From JANPCX01 sp031431125 (GTDB lineage Bacteria; Pseudomonadota; Gammaproteobacteria; Burkholderiales; Burkholderiaceae_C), in the NCBI GenBank assembly GCA_031431125.1, contig JANPCX010000084.1:1-30323 (forward strand): a stretch of DNA of 30,323 bases, written 5' to 3'. Shown here piece after piece: positions 30,250 to 30,323 of this stretch (positions within the stretch are counted from its first letter, which is position 1; every line of letters begins with the position of its first letter). Made by a program: the position numbers and the translations under genes. The notes under the pieces are model-generated. The model was not told the DNA's origin. It ran no database searches and was given only the letters and a program-made list of their open reading frames with translations.

Positions 30250-30323
30250 ATGTTCGCACCACAACTGAGCCGGGCGCACTTGATGCAAGGAAGCCGGATC
30301 ATGAGATTTGAAGAGGTTTACGA
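30250..30323 (+). CDS. Transposase-like protein, N-terminal fragment (cut by window edge)
   Basis: Only 24 codons are visible, beginning MFAPQLSRAHLMQGS and continuing with MRFEEVY at 30301. From memory, MRFEEVY followed by a helix-turn-helix is a frequent start of ISNCY/IS1202-like (integrase-core) transposases, but too little is present to be sure. A GGGAGG Shine-Dalgarno is four to five bases before the ATG at 30250; ATGs at 30283 and 30301 are alternatives. The ATG at 30250 sits in a small hairpin (GGTGCGA-TGT-TCGCACC, 30244-30260). Confidence 0.45.
   Translation, partial: MFAPQLSRAHLMQGSRIMRFEEVY

Larger units (their letters stand above)
30186..30323 (+). mobile_element. Left end of a probable insertion sequence (runs off the window)
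   Basis: A new type of sequence begins between lptA and the window edge. It carries two copies of AGCAARTRATCTGTCCGG (30193-30210 and 30217-30234; 16 of 18 identical, 24 bp apart), as expected of transposase-binding sites at an IS end. It also carries the start of a transposase-like frame. The exact boundary is a guess: TGTAG occurs just before each repeat, so the end may be near 30186. The far end and target duplication are outside the window. Confidence 0.55.

Noticed and set aside
1..30323. CRISPR arrays, tRNA/rRNA genes, toxin-antitoxin pairs, defence islands or biosynthetic clusters
   Set aside because: None was seen on either strand. All long coding regions are accounted for by recognisable core genes, so I do not claim a new multi-gene system in this window.

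Overview
The window is a stretch of core chromosome from a betaproteobacterium. The most likely placement is Burkholderiales, family Comamonadaceae (Limnohabitans/Rhodoferax/Hydrogenophaga-like). This rests on recalled protein family resemblance, moderately high GC, and gene neighbourhoods: sucCD beside a DUF2889 gene and recX-recA; mreBCD-mrdA-rodA divergent from gatCAB; pyrE divergent from exodeoxyribonuclease III; and lptA-lptB-rpoN. No rRNA, tRNA, CRISPR array, prophage or biosynthetic cluster is visible.

Layout, left to right. Positions 37-4792 are on the minus strand: recA (LexA-box promoter), recX, a 332-bp gap holding a striking near-perfect long inverted repeat, a DUF2889 gene, then sucC-sucD (TCA cycle). 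Positions 4959-8344 are on the plus strand: an OmpR-type response regulator, a TctE/QseC-like sensor kinase and a patatin-like phospholipase. Positions 8352-14134 are on the minus strand and form the cell-shape operon mreB-mreC-mreD-mrdA(PBP2)-rodA, with a terminator-like hairpin right after mreB. Positions 14439-17780 are on the plus strand: gatC-gatA-gatB, the tRNA-dependent amidotransferase. On the minus strand follow pyrE and a DUF4124 envelope protein, the latter overlapping the 3' end of gatB. A GTG-started exonuclease III gene is divergent from pyrE with only 11 bp between start codons.

Positions 20021-22559 (minus) carry a ketopantoate reductase-family gene and an oxalate-CoA-ligase-like acyl-CoA synthetase. 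Divergent from them are a long-chain fatty acyl-CoA ligase (fadD), rsmE and a YidB-like DUF937 gene. Positions 25882-30118 (minus) carry lptA-lptB-rpoN and an RlmL-type rRNA methyltransferase gene, joined by TGATG start/stop overlaps.

At the right edge, where lptC would normally precede lptA, there is instead the left end of a probable insertion sequence: two copies of an 18-bp repeat and the beginning of a transposase-like frame running off the window.

The genes are ordinary housekeeping genes and I found no convincing new multi-gene system. The features worth a second look are the 91-bp palindromic element beside recX, a compositionally atypical and apparently enlarged segment inside gatB, a paired operator-like dyad at fadD, terminator/attenuator-like hairpins around mreB, and the IS junction with a large hairpin directly upstream of lptA.
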